A stretch of 64,000 bases of DNA from Flavobacterium ajazii (lineage in GTDB: Bacteria; Bacteroidota; Bacteroidia; Flavobacteriales; Flavobacteriaceae), in assembly GCF_010614725.1 (NCBI RefSeq), contig NZ_JAAEHL010000015.1, positions 62,001-126,000 on the forward strand, read 5' to 3'. Both the position numbers and the translations under genes were made by a program. Numbering within the stretch: position 1 is the first letter of the stretch; each line of letters starts with the position of its first letter. Positions 14,492-21,645 of this stretch are shown here, piece by piece. The notes below the pieces were generated by a model that was not told where the DNA came from, did no database searches, and saw only the letters and a list, made by a program, of their open reading frames with translations.

Positions 14492-14806
14492 CTAAATCCA
14501 GTGATACGGTTTGTCCTTGCGGTTCAGGTAGCAGTACATCTCTTCCTTTTCAAGTTCCGGAAAGAATTTAACAGCGCGGTCAATGGCATAATTAGGCAGG
14601 AAATAGATTTCGTCACGGACTGCCTTAATTACTTTCTCATATCCGTAGAAACGGACAAGCTCATCAATTTCCTGCTGACCGCCACGTTCTATGATACGGG
14701 CAATAACAGCCTTGTAAACTTTCTGCCAGTCAAGCTTATCTATATCTGTATCCCAAAAAAAACTGGATTCAAAATCAGGTACCGGCGTGTTATCTTTTAG
14801 CTTCAT
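14492..14806 (-). CDS. DUF6922-like partner of the AbiEii-type toxin (putative antitoxin)
   Basis: This is a 104-aa protein. The opening (VPDFESSFFWDTDIDKLDWQKVYKAVIARIIERGG) and the pattern ERGGQQEIDELVRFYGYEKVIKAVRDEIYFLPNYAIDRAVKFF match the short DUF6922 proteins that often sit beside AbiEii/AbiGii nucleotidyltransferases. It is the second gene of the pair, 40 nt after the toxin on the minus strand. By analogy with type IV AbiE systems it should be the antitoxin or regulator; no HTH is obvious. The assignment rests on motif memory and context. Confidence 0.7.
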   Translation of the reverse strand: MKLKDNTPVPDFESSFFWDTDIDKLDWQKVYKAVIARIIERGGQQEIDELVRFYGYEKVIKAVRDEIYFLPNYAIDRAVKFFPELEKEEMYCYLNRKDKPYHWI

Positions 14807-14846
14807 AGTAATAAATTTAATGAATTATTTTTAATTGACCAAGCTT

Positions 14847-15530
14847 TTAACGCTTAAATCCCCCTCCTTTGCGCTTTGTTGGAGGTGATATTTTAGGTAT
14901 TGCAAATTCCTTGGCTGGATTTAGCGAAGCTTGTGTCAGTCGGTCTGATATTTTTGACCATCTGTGTTCTTTTCCTTTAATCATCTTAACGCCAAATTCT
15001 TTTATAATGCTGTCGAAAAAAGTTAATGCAACAACAGCCAAGGCAGGATCTCCCTTGTACTTTCTTTGATAAGCTTCCAAATAGTCCGTTAGTGGGTGAT
15101 GGTCTAAGAGGAAGTACATATCTACAAAATCCTTGATTCTTGTGCCGTTTTGAAAGATTGCATGAAGTTTCATCGCTCCGATATCCTTTATGGATGCCAG
15201 TCTCACATTTTCGATAGTCTGTATGGGGCTTTGCCAGGCATATTTATGGGCAAGGATATCAACCTTTACATTGCCTATTTTTATCATCAGCGTATTTGTG
15301 TCCAGATTTTCAACCTTTAAAGAAGAATGCGATTTTTTTAGGTTGCCTAACATGGCCAGGACATCAAAATCCTTTGTAGTGAACAGGTCTATATCAATGC
15401 TTAACCGGTGTCCGATCTGAAGGCTCAGGGAAGTCCCGCCAACGAGATTAAAATCTTTCAGCATTTCATCTTTCATCAGCTTTTGGAGCAGTTCCCACAT
15501 CTCTGCACTGACTGTTTCTTTGTACAGCAT
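14847..15530 (-). CDS. AbiEii/AbiGii-type nucleotidyltransferase toxin
   Basis: This 227-aa protein has the DNA polymerase beta-like nucleotidyltransferase motif: GGTSLSLQIGHRLSIDIDLF (residues ~31-50), with the GG/S pair and the catalytic Asp residues in DID (46-48). A third acidic position is likely in VKVDILAH. The family supplies toxins of type IV toxin-antitoxin and abortive-infection systems, in which the enzyme nucleotidylates tRNA or another target. The C-terminus is Lys/Arg-rich. It is followed by the DUF6922-like gene on the same strand. Such pairs stabilise mobile elements or give phage defence. It is divergent from mobA, with a 212-bp region between them. Confidence 0.87.
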   Translation of the reverse strand: MLYKETVSAEMWELLQKLMKDEMLKDFNLVGGTSLSLQIGHRLSIDIDLFTTKDFDVLAMLGNLKKSHSSLKVENLDTNTLMIKIGNVKVDILAHKYAWQSPIQTIENVRLASIKDIGAMKLHAIFQNGTRIKDFVDMYFLLDHHPLTDYLEAYQRKYKGDPALAVVALTFFDSIIKEFGVKMIKGKEHRWSKISDRLTQASLNPAKEFAIPKISPPTKRKGGGFKR

Positions 15531-15742
15531 AATTTTCGTTTTCGGAAAATTAATCTCGAAAATGGAGCGTTACTCCAAAGTGTCCTCCAATGGCTTTACT
15601 TGGCCTTCATATGTCAAGTGCACTATTGAAAGCTGGACAGCATAAGACAAATACTTCCAGATTGTGCCAAATCCGTGGGACACAGCTTATAATAAGATAC
15701 ATTGCCTTTTAAATTCTTTAAAAGGCACAAGCAGTAATAATT
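15531..15742. other. Candidate oriT/regulatory region upstream of the mobilization genes
   Basis: The stretch between the divergent toxin and mobA genes is unusually rich in inverted repeats. ATTTTCG and CGAAAAT pair across ~15532-15564, GGAG/CTCC follow, and a perfect 11-bp stem TGCCTTTTAAA (15703-15713) / TTTAAAAGGCA (15717-15727) with a 3-nt loop ends 15 nt before the mobA start. In Bacteroidota mobilizable elements the transfer origin usually lies just upstream of the mob genes, so oriT is a natural guess. The last hairpin could also limit mobA translation. No nick consensus is recognised. Confidence 0.45.
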
Positions 15743-16180
15743 ATGGAAAATAACAGCAGAACCAACCCGCACAAAGGAGGCAGGCATCCTAAAAAAGACC
15801 CTGCCGTGAACCGCTATTCCATCAGCCTGAATGCGGAAGAGAATGCCCGATTCCTTTCCCTTTTTGAACAGTCCGGCATGAATGTAATGGCACACTTTAT
15901 TACAGCCTGCATTTTCCAGAAGGGCATTACAACGATAAAGGGCGACAAGACGGCAATCGATTATTATGTGCGCCTGACTTCGCTATTTGGTCAGTTCAGG
16001 ACTGTGGGTGTAAATTACAATCAGGTCGTAAAAATGCTGAATAGTAATTTTTCCGAAAAGAAAGCCCTGGCATACCTGTACAAGCTTGAAAAGCAGACGG
16101 CAGAACTTGCATTCCTATCGCAAAAGATAATACAGCTTACAGCGGAATTTGAAATGAATTATCTAAAAGGACTAAAATAG
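15743..16180 (+). CDS. mobA: Mobilization accessory protein MobA (relaxosome component)
   Basis: This 145-aa protein begins with a basic tail (RTNPHKGGRHPKKDPAVNRYSISLNAEENARFLSLFEQSG), a ribbon-helix-helix-like DNA-binding region. A helical part follows, with the signature FGQFRTVGVNYNQVVKMLNSNFSEKKALAYLYKLEKQT of Bacteroidota MobA/MobC-type relaxosome proteins. It helps the relaxase bind and open oriT. The relaxase gene starts 18 nt downstream. The ATG at 15743 is preceded by a strong hairpin (15703-15727). The mob naming varies between elements; the role is well supported by motif and neighbour. Confidence 0.85.
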   Translation: MENNSRTNPHKGGRHPKKDPAVNRYSISLNAEENARFLSLFEQSGMNVMAHFITACIFQKGITTIKGDKTAIDYYVRLTSLFGQFRTVGVNYNQVVKMLNSNFSEKKALAYLYKLEKQTAELAFLSQKIIQLTAEFEMNYLKGLK

Positions 16181-16198
16181 TCTAATTAAGATTAAAGC

Positions 16199-17455
16199 AT
16201 GATAGCGAAAATCTCAAGAGGCAGTAGCTTATACGGCGCATTGACCTATAATTATCAAAAGGTCGAGAAACAAAATGCGCAGGTTTTGTGTACCCAGAAG
16301 ATTATCGAATCGCCTGACGGAAGTTATTCTCTACAGCAATTATCACGTTCTTTTGAACTGCATCTGCTGGCCAACCGCAAAACGGAAAAACCGATACTTC
16401 ATATCTCGCTCAATCCTGACCCTAAAGATACCGTAAGCGATACTGATTTTGAGAATATGGCGCAGGAATATATGAAGCAGATGGGCTACGAAAATCAGCC
16501 TTTCGTGGTATTCAAGCACACTGATATTGACCGCACCCATATACATATCGTGTCCGTCTGTGTGGACGATGAGGGCAGGAAAATATCAGACAAGTTCGAG
16601 AAAAGGCGTTCGATGGCCGTGTGCCGGACATTGGAAAAAGAATACGGTCTTAAAGTGGCTACTGAGCAAAAAGAAAACCAGCAGAGCCCCATATTCAAAC
16701 CCATAAATTATAAAGAAGGCGATATTAAAAGCCAGATAGCATCTGTTGTCCGTCATCTTCCCAAATATTACCAGTTCCAGACTTTCGGGGCGTATAATGC
16801 CCTTCTTTCCCTTTTCAAGATTACTGCCGAAGAAGTCAAGGGCGAATATAACGGAATTCCAAAAAAGGGATTGGTATATTTTGCGCTAAATGACAATGGA
16901 GAAAAAGCTGGGCATCCGTTTAAGGCTTCGCTGTTTGGTAAAAGTGCGGGTTATGTACAATTGCAGTCCCACTATGATCAGAGCAGGATAAAACTAAAAG
17001 AAAGTCCTGCCAAGGGATTGGTTAAAGGCAGGATTGAATCAGTAATGCAGACTGCATCGGACGAATCTGATTTTAAGAAAAAACTATTGGAAGAGGGTAT
17101 TAATCTTGTGGCTCGCCGAAATACTCAAGGACGTATTTACGGGGTCACTTTTATAGACCATAATTCTAAAACAGTATGGAACGGTTCTGAGCTGGGTAAA
17201 AACCTTTCGGGCAATGTATTTAATGACTGGTGGAATAATGACAATAAGCCTGATATTAATCCTGATATAGATTTTGGCAACAGGACAAATGCTGTAACTG
17301 GCTTTGCCGAAACAGACAAAATTAAAATGTCGGAATACGATAATAACTTCTTTGAGGGATTTGGAGGGCTTCTGCCGAGTGCGAAGGGAGAAGATTATGA
17401 GGAAGAGAATTTTGCCAACCAGATGAAAAAGAAAGCCAGACGTAGAAAAAGATAG
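16199..17455 (+). CDS. mobB: Relaxase/mobilization nuclease MobB
   Basis: This 418-aa relaxase (PF03432-type) nicks oriT and stays bound to the DNA end. Residues 1-20 (MIAKISRGSSLYGALTYNYQ) hold motif I with candidate catalytic Tyr residues. ILHISLNP at ~66-73 is the usual core strand. HTDIDRTHIHIVS (His107, His114, His116) is the three-His metal site. The C-terminal third carries a second conserved block (FKKKLLEEGINLVARRNTQGRIYGVTFIDH) and a basic tail ending KKARRRKR. MobA precedes it by 18 nt. In full elements a MobC/TraG coupling protein follows; here it is missing and a terminator comes instead, so transfer would need a coupling protein supplied elsewhere. Confidence 0.92.
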   Translation: MIAKISRGSSLYGALTYNYQKVEKQNAQVLCTQKIIESPDGSYSLQQLSRSFELHLLANRKTEKPILHISLNPDPKDTVSDTDFENMAQEYMKQMGYENQPFVVFKHTDIDRTHIHIVSVCVDDEGRKISDKFEKRRSMAVCRTLEKEYGLKVATEQKENQQSPIFKPINYKEGDIKSQIASVVRHLPKYYQFQTFGAYNALLSLFKITAEEVKGEYNGIPKKGLVYFALNDNGEKAGHPFKASLFGKSAGYVQLQSHYDQSRIKLKESPAKGLVKGRIESVMQTASDESDFKKKLLEEGINLVARRNTQGRIYGVTFIDHNSKTVWNGSELGKNLSGNVFNDWWNNDNKPDINPDIDFGNRTNAVTGFAETDKIKMSEYDNNFFEGFGGLLPSAKGEDYEEENFANQMKKKARRRKR

Positions 17456-17542
17456 CTGGATGCTATCAATGTTTATGTATCAGCCTTTTTGATGGGATTC
17501 ACGACAGCGGAGTGATCCATCAAATTGACTGTACCGCTTTTT

Positions 17543-17593
17543 AACAACAAAGGCTGTCCCTTCCTATTGTCGGGACAGCCTTTGTTGTTTTAT
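17543..17593 (+). terminator. Terminator downstream of the mob genes
   Basis: A perfect 18-bp stem (17543-17560 with 17572-17589) encloses an 11-nt loop and is followed by a short T-rich end. It lies ~90 nt after the relaxase stop and insulates the recombinase unit. Such a long perfect stem could also act as a bidirectional terminator or a structured 3' end. Confidence 0.8.
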
Positions 17594-17721
17594 AACCTAT
17601 CCCGTATTGCTTTGTAGACTAAGACCGCCAAACAGTTCCTTTGGAAGCTTGCAATTGCCCTTACGTCATCAGGTGTATTAAATTCATAGCCAATTAAAAG
17701 GATTGTTTTAACAAAAGGCAA

Positions 17722-17729
17722 AAGGAGGT
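17722..17729 (+). promoter_or_regulatory. Strong Shine-Dalgarno site, unusual in this genome
   Basis: AAGGAGGT lies 5 nt upstream of the ATG at 17735. Most genes here have no recognisable SD, as expected for Bacteroidota, so a full-length anti-SD match stands out. It decides the start of the 56-aa gene, which in turn is coupled to the recombinase. Confidence 0.6.
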
Positions 17730-17734
17730 GCAAA

Positions 17735-17905
17735 ATGAAGAGCGAAGACACAAAACAGACTGATAATGATGAACATATCGCAAAAATTTATGATGAGATA
17801 GAACAGGAAAAAGAACAAAAATTCGTAAATTTATTAATTGAAATTATTATGTCATTAACATTGAAAGAATTATATGAAGAGGGCGATCAGATATCTAAGA
17901 TTTAG
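17735..17905 (+). CDS. 56-aa small protein translationally coupled to the recombinase
   Basis: MKSEDTKQTDNDEHIAKIYD... ends FVNLLIEIIMSLTLKELYEE GDQISKI then TAG. It has an ideal SD site and an ATG, and its last 32 nt overlap the start of the serine recombinase in another frame, which points to translational coupling. The sequence is acidic at the start with a hydrophobic helix near residues 30-47. I have seen similar short genes in front of recombinases in Bacteroidota elements, but no function is known to me. It could be a recombination directionality or regulatory factor; that is speculation from position. Confidence 0.7.
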   Translation: MKSEDTKQTDNDEHIAKIYDEIEQEKEQKFVNLLIEIIMSLTLKELYEEGDQISKI

Positions 17906-19397
17906 CCAGTTGGGTCAAAGTAATGGCTCGATTGAAAGGCAGGAATTGTATACAGACCAATACCTGCAATATAATAATATACAGCTGGTGGATTCCTTCA
18001 TCGACAGGGGTAAAAGTGCCAAGACTTTTGACCGTCCGGATTTTATAAAATTACAGGCATTCATTGCCAAGCATTATAAATCGGTGGATTACCTGCTCGT
18101 AGACCAGCTTGACCGCTTCAGCAGGGATGCAGGCGAAGCCATGAATATGGTAAAGCAATTCCAAAGAAAATACAGCATCCAGATTATCAGCGTAACCGAA
18201 GGGATAGTCTTTGATTACGATACGCCGGGCAGTTTCTTCAGGGCGGGGCTACAGCTGCTTCTTGCCGAGGAAGACAATATCAACAGGAGCATCAAAGTAC
18301 GTGGCGGGCTGTACACAGCCCGCGCTAAAGAAGGCCGTTTCCTTACGAGGGAAAAGCCTTTCGGCTATAACAAGGTCGGGGAAGGGAAACAACGCCACCT
18401 TGAAGTAAATGAGGGAGAGGCGAAAATTGTTCGTACCATTTACGACATGTTCCTTCGTGATGTGCCATTATATAAAATCAAGGAAGCAGCATACGAGTCG
18501 GGTTTTGACAGGAAAGGCAACATGGCCATTGACCGCGTTCTTGCCAATCCTGTCTATGCAGGCATTGTCAGGGTTGAGCCGTTTAAAGACTTGCCAGGCG
18601 GGCTTTTTCCTGCCATACATGAAGCCATTATTGACAAGACTACATGGCAGATGGTACAAAACAAAATGAAAAAGGCTGATAAGGTTAAGGTAACCGTCGA
18701 TGACGAAATACCGCTGAGGGGCGTTGTAAAATGCCACTGCGGAACGCCTTTGACAGGTGCGCCTTCACGTGGGAAATCGGGAAAATACTTCTACTACTAC
18801 AAATGCAAGCATTCAAAGCATAATAATATCAGTGCAGTAAAAGCACATGACCAGTTCTTAAATGCCTGTGACCTTATGAGTGTCACTGAAAGACGGATCA
18901 AGGAAATAAGGAATAGCTGTTACGCTTCACTTGAACAGGAAGTACAGGCTAACAAGAAAAAAGCAACAGAGAAGAGACATGAACTGGAGGAAGTACAGCA
19001 ACGTCTAAATGCAGTAGAAGAAAAGTGGTTTAAGGACGAGATAAACAAGGACACTTACGACAGGTGGTATTCTACCTACAGCGACCACATATTGACCCTT
19101 ACGGCATCAATCGAAAGATATAGTATGAACCAAGGGAAAGCTTTCGAGATTTTGGACAGCAAGCTGGATTTATTGGGAGATATCAGGCATATCTATACAA
19201 AGGCAGATATTTTGCAGAAACGCCAGTTTGTAAACATGGTGTTCGATAGCAATTTATACTATCAGGAGGGTATCTATCGAACACCTACGATGTTGGATTT
19301 GTTATCTCATAATGCCAGTAAAATGGAGGAAAAGGGATACCTTATATATCAAAAAAAGAGGGATAATCTTTCGACTATCCCTCACAGTGGGCGATGA
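17874..19397 (+). CDS. Large serine recombinase (resolvase/integrase family)
   Basis: This is a 507-aa protein. The N-terminal resolvase domain (~1-145) has the catalytic Ser in YLRFSQ (Ser11) and LLVDQLDRFSRD. A recombinase domain follows (~150-255, KPFGYNKVGEGKQRHLEVNEGEAKIVRTIYDMF), then a zinc ribbon with CHCG and a later YKCKHSKH (~285-315), then a coiled coil (~360-430). This order is that of large serine integrases, which drive directional insertion and excision. Its ATG overlaps the upstream 56-aa gene. Its 3' end is remarkable: the last ~14 codons are formed by the tRNA-Val terminator hairpin, and the TGA stop lies inside the tRNA acceptor-stem sequence, placing the attachment site at the gene's own end. 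Confidence 0.92.
   Translation: MKRAIRYLRFSQLGQSNGSIERQELYTDQYLQYNNIQLVDSFIDRGKSAKTFDRPDFIKLQAFIAKHYKSVDYLLVDQLDRFSRDAGEAMNMVKQFQRKYSIQIISVTEGIVFDYDTPGSFFRAGLQLLLAEEDNINRSIKVRGGLYTARAKEGRFLTREKPFGYNKVGEGKQRHLEVNEGEAKIVRTIYDMFLRDVPLYKIKEAAYESGFDRKGNMAIDRVLANPVYAGIVRVEPFKDLPGGLFPAIHEAIIDKTTWQMVQNKMKKADKVKVTVDDEIPLRGVVKCHCGTPLTGAPSRGKSGKYFYYYKCKHSKHNNISAVKAHDQFLNACDLMSVTERRIKEIRNSCYASLEQEVQANKKKATEKRHELEEVQQRLNAVEEKWFKDEINKDTYDRWYSTYSDHILTLTASIERYSMNQGKAFEILDSKLDLLGDIRHIYTKADILQKRQFVNMVFDSNLYYQEGIYRTPTMLDLLSHNASKMEEKGYLIYQKKRDNLSTIPHSGR
19351..19383 (-). terminator. Rho-independent terminator of tRNA-Val, inside the recombinase 3' end
   Basis: GAGGGATA (19358-19365) pairs perfectly with TATCCCTC (19376-19383). 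On the minus strand the stem is followed by seven T residues (A-run 19351-19357). It lies 4 nt beyond the tRNA 3' end, the expected place. It also codes for part of the recombinase C-terminus on the plus strand. Confidence 0.8.
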
Positions 19398-19462
19398 GGG
19401 GTTCGAACCCCCGACCCCCTCGGTGTAAACGAGGTGCTCTGAACCAGCTGAGCTAATCGCCC
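19388..19462 (-). tRNA. tRNA-Val (anticodon TAC)
   Basis: On the minus strand a full cloverleaf can be drawn: acceptor GGGCGAT / ATCGCCC, D-arm GCTC...GAGC, anticodon stem CCTCG / CGAGG with loop TTTACAC (anticodon TAC, reading valine codons), and T-arm with TTCGAAC. It is 75 nt including discriminator A, and CCA is not encoded. It marks the island/chromosome boundary: the island lies on its 3' side and the gene remains intact. The promoter is at 19501-19531 and the terminator at 19351-19383. Confidence 0.95.
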
Positions 19463-19500
19463 TATTTTATTAGGCTGCTATCATTTCGTGATTGCGAGTG

Positions 19501-19531
19501 CAAATATACACCTAGATTTTGTATTTGCAAG
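19501..19531 (-). promoter_or_regulatory. Promoter of tRNA-Val
   Basis: On the minus strand a -33 CTTG (19528-19531) is followed after exactly 19 nt by the -7 box TATATTTG (19501-19508) and CAC, a textbook Bacteroidota promoter. Transcription would start about 30 nt upstream of the tRNA 5' end. Confidence 0.85.
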
Positions 19532-19675
19532 CCTTTTTGACAAAAAATATTAAATAAAATTCATAAATACTTTTATAAAGCTATTTTTCAGTCTCTTAAA
19601 AACGAAATAAAATTGGACCTTATCTTAGGATTTAGTTAAAAAACAAAATCCGGAAAGCTAATTTTAATTATTCCT

Positions 19676-19706
19676 TTTGTATTCACTTGCTATAGTCATA
19701 CATTTG
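19676..19706 (+). promoter_or_regulatory. Promoter of the MsbA-like ABC exporter
   Basis: TTTG (19676-19679), 19 nt, then TACATTTG (19699-19706): a perfect -33/-7 pair of the Bacteroidota housekeeping sigma factor. It lies 22 nt upstream of the ATG at 19729. Confidence 0.85.
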
Positions 19707-19728
19707 CATACCTTAATTGTATACTCAA

Positions 19729-21519
19729 ATGGCAAGATTTCAGGAAAATGATTTACCGAAAGCTAAATTAGACGCTAACTCCCTTCAAAAAGCAATCCGA
19801 ATTTTTAAATACGCTAAAAACCACAAATGGAAATTCTTCCTGGGTTTGATTTTTTTACTCTTAACCAGTGCCACTGCCCTCGCCTTTCCTAAACTAATGG
19901 GAATGTTAGTAGATTGTGTTACAAACAAAGACCTTGACAAAGCAAACGAAATTGCCATTGCATTAATGGGAATCCTCACTTTGCAGGCCATATTCTCGTT
20001 TTTCAGAATTTCTCTTTTTGTTAATTTTACGGAGAATTCATTATCAAACATTCGTTTTGCCTTGTATGAAAATCTGGTAAAACTTCCAATGTCCTTTTAT
20101 GCACAAAAACGTGTCGGGGAACTGAACAGCCGAATCAGCGCTGATATCTCACAATTGCAGGATACTTTTACAACAACAATCGCTGAGTTTTTGCGTCAGT
20201 TTATTTTAATTATCGGTGGATTTGTAATTTTAGGAAGCATCAGTCCAAAATTGACTTTGATGATGCTTGCCATCGTGCCGGTTGTTGCTGTTGCTGCTGT
20301 TATCTTCGGAAGATTTATTCGCAAATACGGAAAAAAAACGCAGGACAAAGTAGCCGAAAGTCAGGTTATTGTTGAAGAAACGTTACAAGGAATCAGCAAC
20401 GTAAAAGCCTTTGCCAACGAATGGTACGAAATCCAGCGTTATAAAAACAAAATCAAAGAAATTGTAAAAATCGCTATCAAAGGCGGTCAGTACAGAGGTT
20501 ATTTTGCCTCCTTCATTATTTTATGCCTTTTCGGATGTGTGGTTGCTGTTGTATGGTATGGTATCACCTTAACTATAAAAGGAGAAGTTGAAGGCGTAGG
20601 AGATCTGATTTCGTTTGTACTTTATACCACCTTTATTGGTGCCTCTTTTGGAGGAATAGCCGAAATGTACGCTCAGATTCAAAAAGCGGTTGGTGCTACA
20701 GAACGTGTTTTTGAATTACTGGAAGAAGTACCGGAAGCTATCCATGCAAACCCGAAAGCTTCGGCTATAGAAAAAATAAAAGGAAACGTAGCTTTTAAAA
20801 ATGTAGCCTTTAACTACCCATCAAGAAAAGAAGTTCAGGTATTGAAAGATGTCAACTTCAATGCTGATTTTGGTCAGAAGATTGCACTTGTAGGCCCGAG
20901 TGGTGCTGGTAAATCGACTATTTCTTCGTTATTATTACGTTTTTACGATATTACTTCAGGAGAAATCTTAGTGGATGGAAAAAGTATCTACGACTATGAT
21001 TTAGAAAACCTTCGCGGCAATATGAGTATCGTTCCTCAGGATGTCATTTTATTTGGCGGAACTATCAGGGAAAATATCGCCTACGGAAAACCGGACGCTT
21101 CAGATGAAGAAATAATGCTGGCTGCCAAACAGGCCAACGCATTGAATTTTATAGAAGGTTTCCCTGAAAAATTCGAAACGCTGGTTGGAGAACGCGGTGT
21201 AAAATTGTCAGGAGGGCAACGCCAGAGAATTGCAATCGCAAGAGCTTTATTAAAAAATCCGAGTATTTTAATTTTGGATGAAGCAACTTCTTCGTTAGAC
21301 AGTGAAAGCGAAAAACTGGTTCAGGAAGCACTGGAAGTTTTAATGGAAGGCAGAACCAGTATTATTATCGCACACCGTCTTTCAACTATTAGAAACGCTG
21401 ATAAAATTTTAGTTTTAGATAACGGAAAAATTACTGAAGAAGGAACACATCAGGAATTGATAAATCTTGAAAACGGTATTTATAAAAACCTGAGCAATCT
21501 GCAGTTTAGCAATTCATAG
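19729..21519 (+). CDS. ABC exporter, fused membrane and ATPase domains (MsbA/BmrA-like)
   Basis: This is a 596-aa half-transporter that acts as a homodimer. Six transmembrane helices occupy ~35-320 (for example FFLGLIFLLLTSATALAFPKLMG and FILIIGGFVILGSI). The nucleotide-binding domain has Walker A GPSGAGKST (~389-397), the signature LSGGQRQR, Walker B ILILDEATSSLD and the H-loop IIIAHRLST. The ATG at 19729 is preferred over a TTG four codons earlier because of the promoter position and the usual N-terminus. Likely substrates are lipids or drugs; the sequence does not settle this. It is the first chromosomal gene beyond tRNA-Val, with its own promoter and terminator. Confidence 0.92.
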   Translation: MARFQENDLPKAKLDANSLQKAIRIFKYAKNHKWKFFLGLIFLLLTSATALAFPKLMGMLVDCVTNKDLDKANEIAIALMGILTLQAIFSFFRISLFVNFTENSLSNIRFALYENLVKLPMSFYAQKRVGELNSRISADISQLQDTFTTTIAEFLRQFILIIGGFVILGSISPKLTLMMLAIVPVVAVAAVIFGRFIRKYGKKTQDKVAESQVIVEETLQGISNVKAFANEWYEIQRYKNKIKEIVKIAIKGGQYRGYFASFIILCLFGCVVAVVWYGITLTIKGEVEGVGDLISFVLYTTFIGASFGGIAEMYAQIQKAVGATERVFELLEEVPEAIHANPKASAIEKIKGNVAFKNVAFNYPSRKEVQVLKDVNFNADFGQKIALVGPSGAGKSTISSLLLRFYDITSGEILVDGKSIYDYDLENLRGNMSIVPQDVILFGGTIRENIAYGKPDASDEEIMLAAKQANALNFIEGFPEKFETLVGERGVKLSGGQRQRIAIARALLKNPSILILDEATSSLDSESEKLVQEALEVLMEGRTSIIIAHRLSTIRNADKILVLDNGKITEEGTHQELINLENGIYKNLSNLQFSNS

Positions 21520-21542
21520 TAAGTTTTTAAAACCAATAATTC

Positions 21543-21580
21543 AAATGCAATAAGACAATAATGTTTTATTGCATTTTTTT
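21543..21580 (+). terminator. Terminator of the ABC exporter gene
   Basis: AAATGCAATAA (21543-21553) pairs with TTATTGCATTT (21566-21576), followed by a T-run. It lies 24 nt after the stop codon. Confidence 0.85.
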
Positions 21581-21594
21581 TAATCTTTGTCCGG

Positions 21595-21645
21595 CTGAGC
21601 GGAGTCGAAGCCCATTCGAATTATCAAGCCTTCGACTCCGCTCAG
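21595..21645. repeat. REP-like 16-bp perfect inverted repeat
   Basis: CTGAGCGGAGTCGAAG (21595-21610) and its exact complement CTTCGACTCCGCTCAG (21630-21645) flank a 19-nt spacer. It is much more GC-rich than its surroundings. I know closely similar palindromes as dispersed intergenic repeats in many bacterial genomes, including Flavobacterium. It is probably a non-autonomous element mobilised in trans, or a transcription-terminating repeat. Confidence 0.8.

Larger units (their letters stand above)
1..19387. mobile_element. Right part of an integrated mobilizable genomic island next to tRNA-Val
   Basis: The segment combines a serine recombinase, MobA/MobB mobilization genes, a DUF3408 conjugation-associated protein, an AbiEii-type toxin pair, small phage-like regulators and a SusCD cargo operon. 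It stops exactly at the 3' end of a tRNA-Val gene, a typical integration site, and everything to the right is ordinary flavobacterial housekeeping DNA. The left end is outside the window. No coupling protein (MobC/TraG), no T4SS tra genes and no tyrosine integrase are seen here, so this is either an integrative mobilizable element or one flank of a larger or decayed ICE. No second copy of the tRNA 3' end was noticed within the window. The right boundary is inferred from the tRNA and could lie a few tens of bases further left. Confidence 0.75.

Noticed and set aside
1..19387. Second copy of the tRNA-Val 3' end marking the left attachment site
   Set aside because: No GGGGTTCGAACCC-like sequence was noticed left of the tRNA, so the left junction is taken to lie outside the window.
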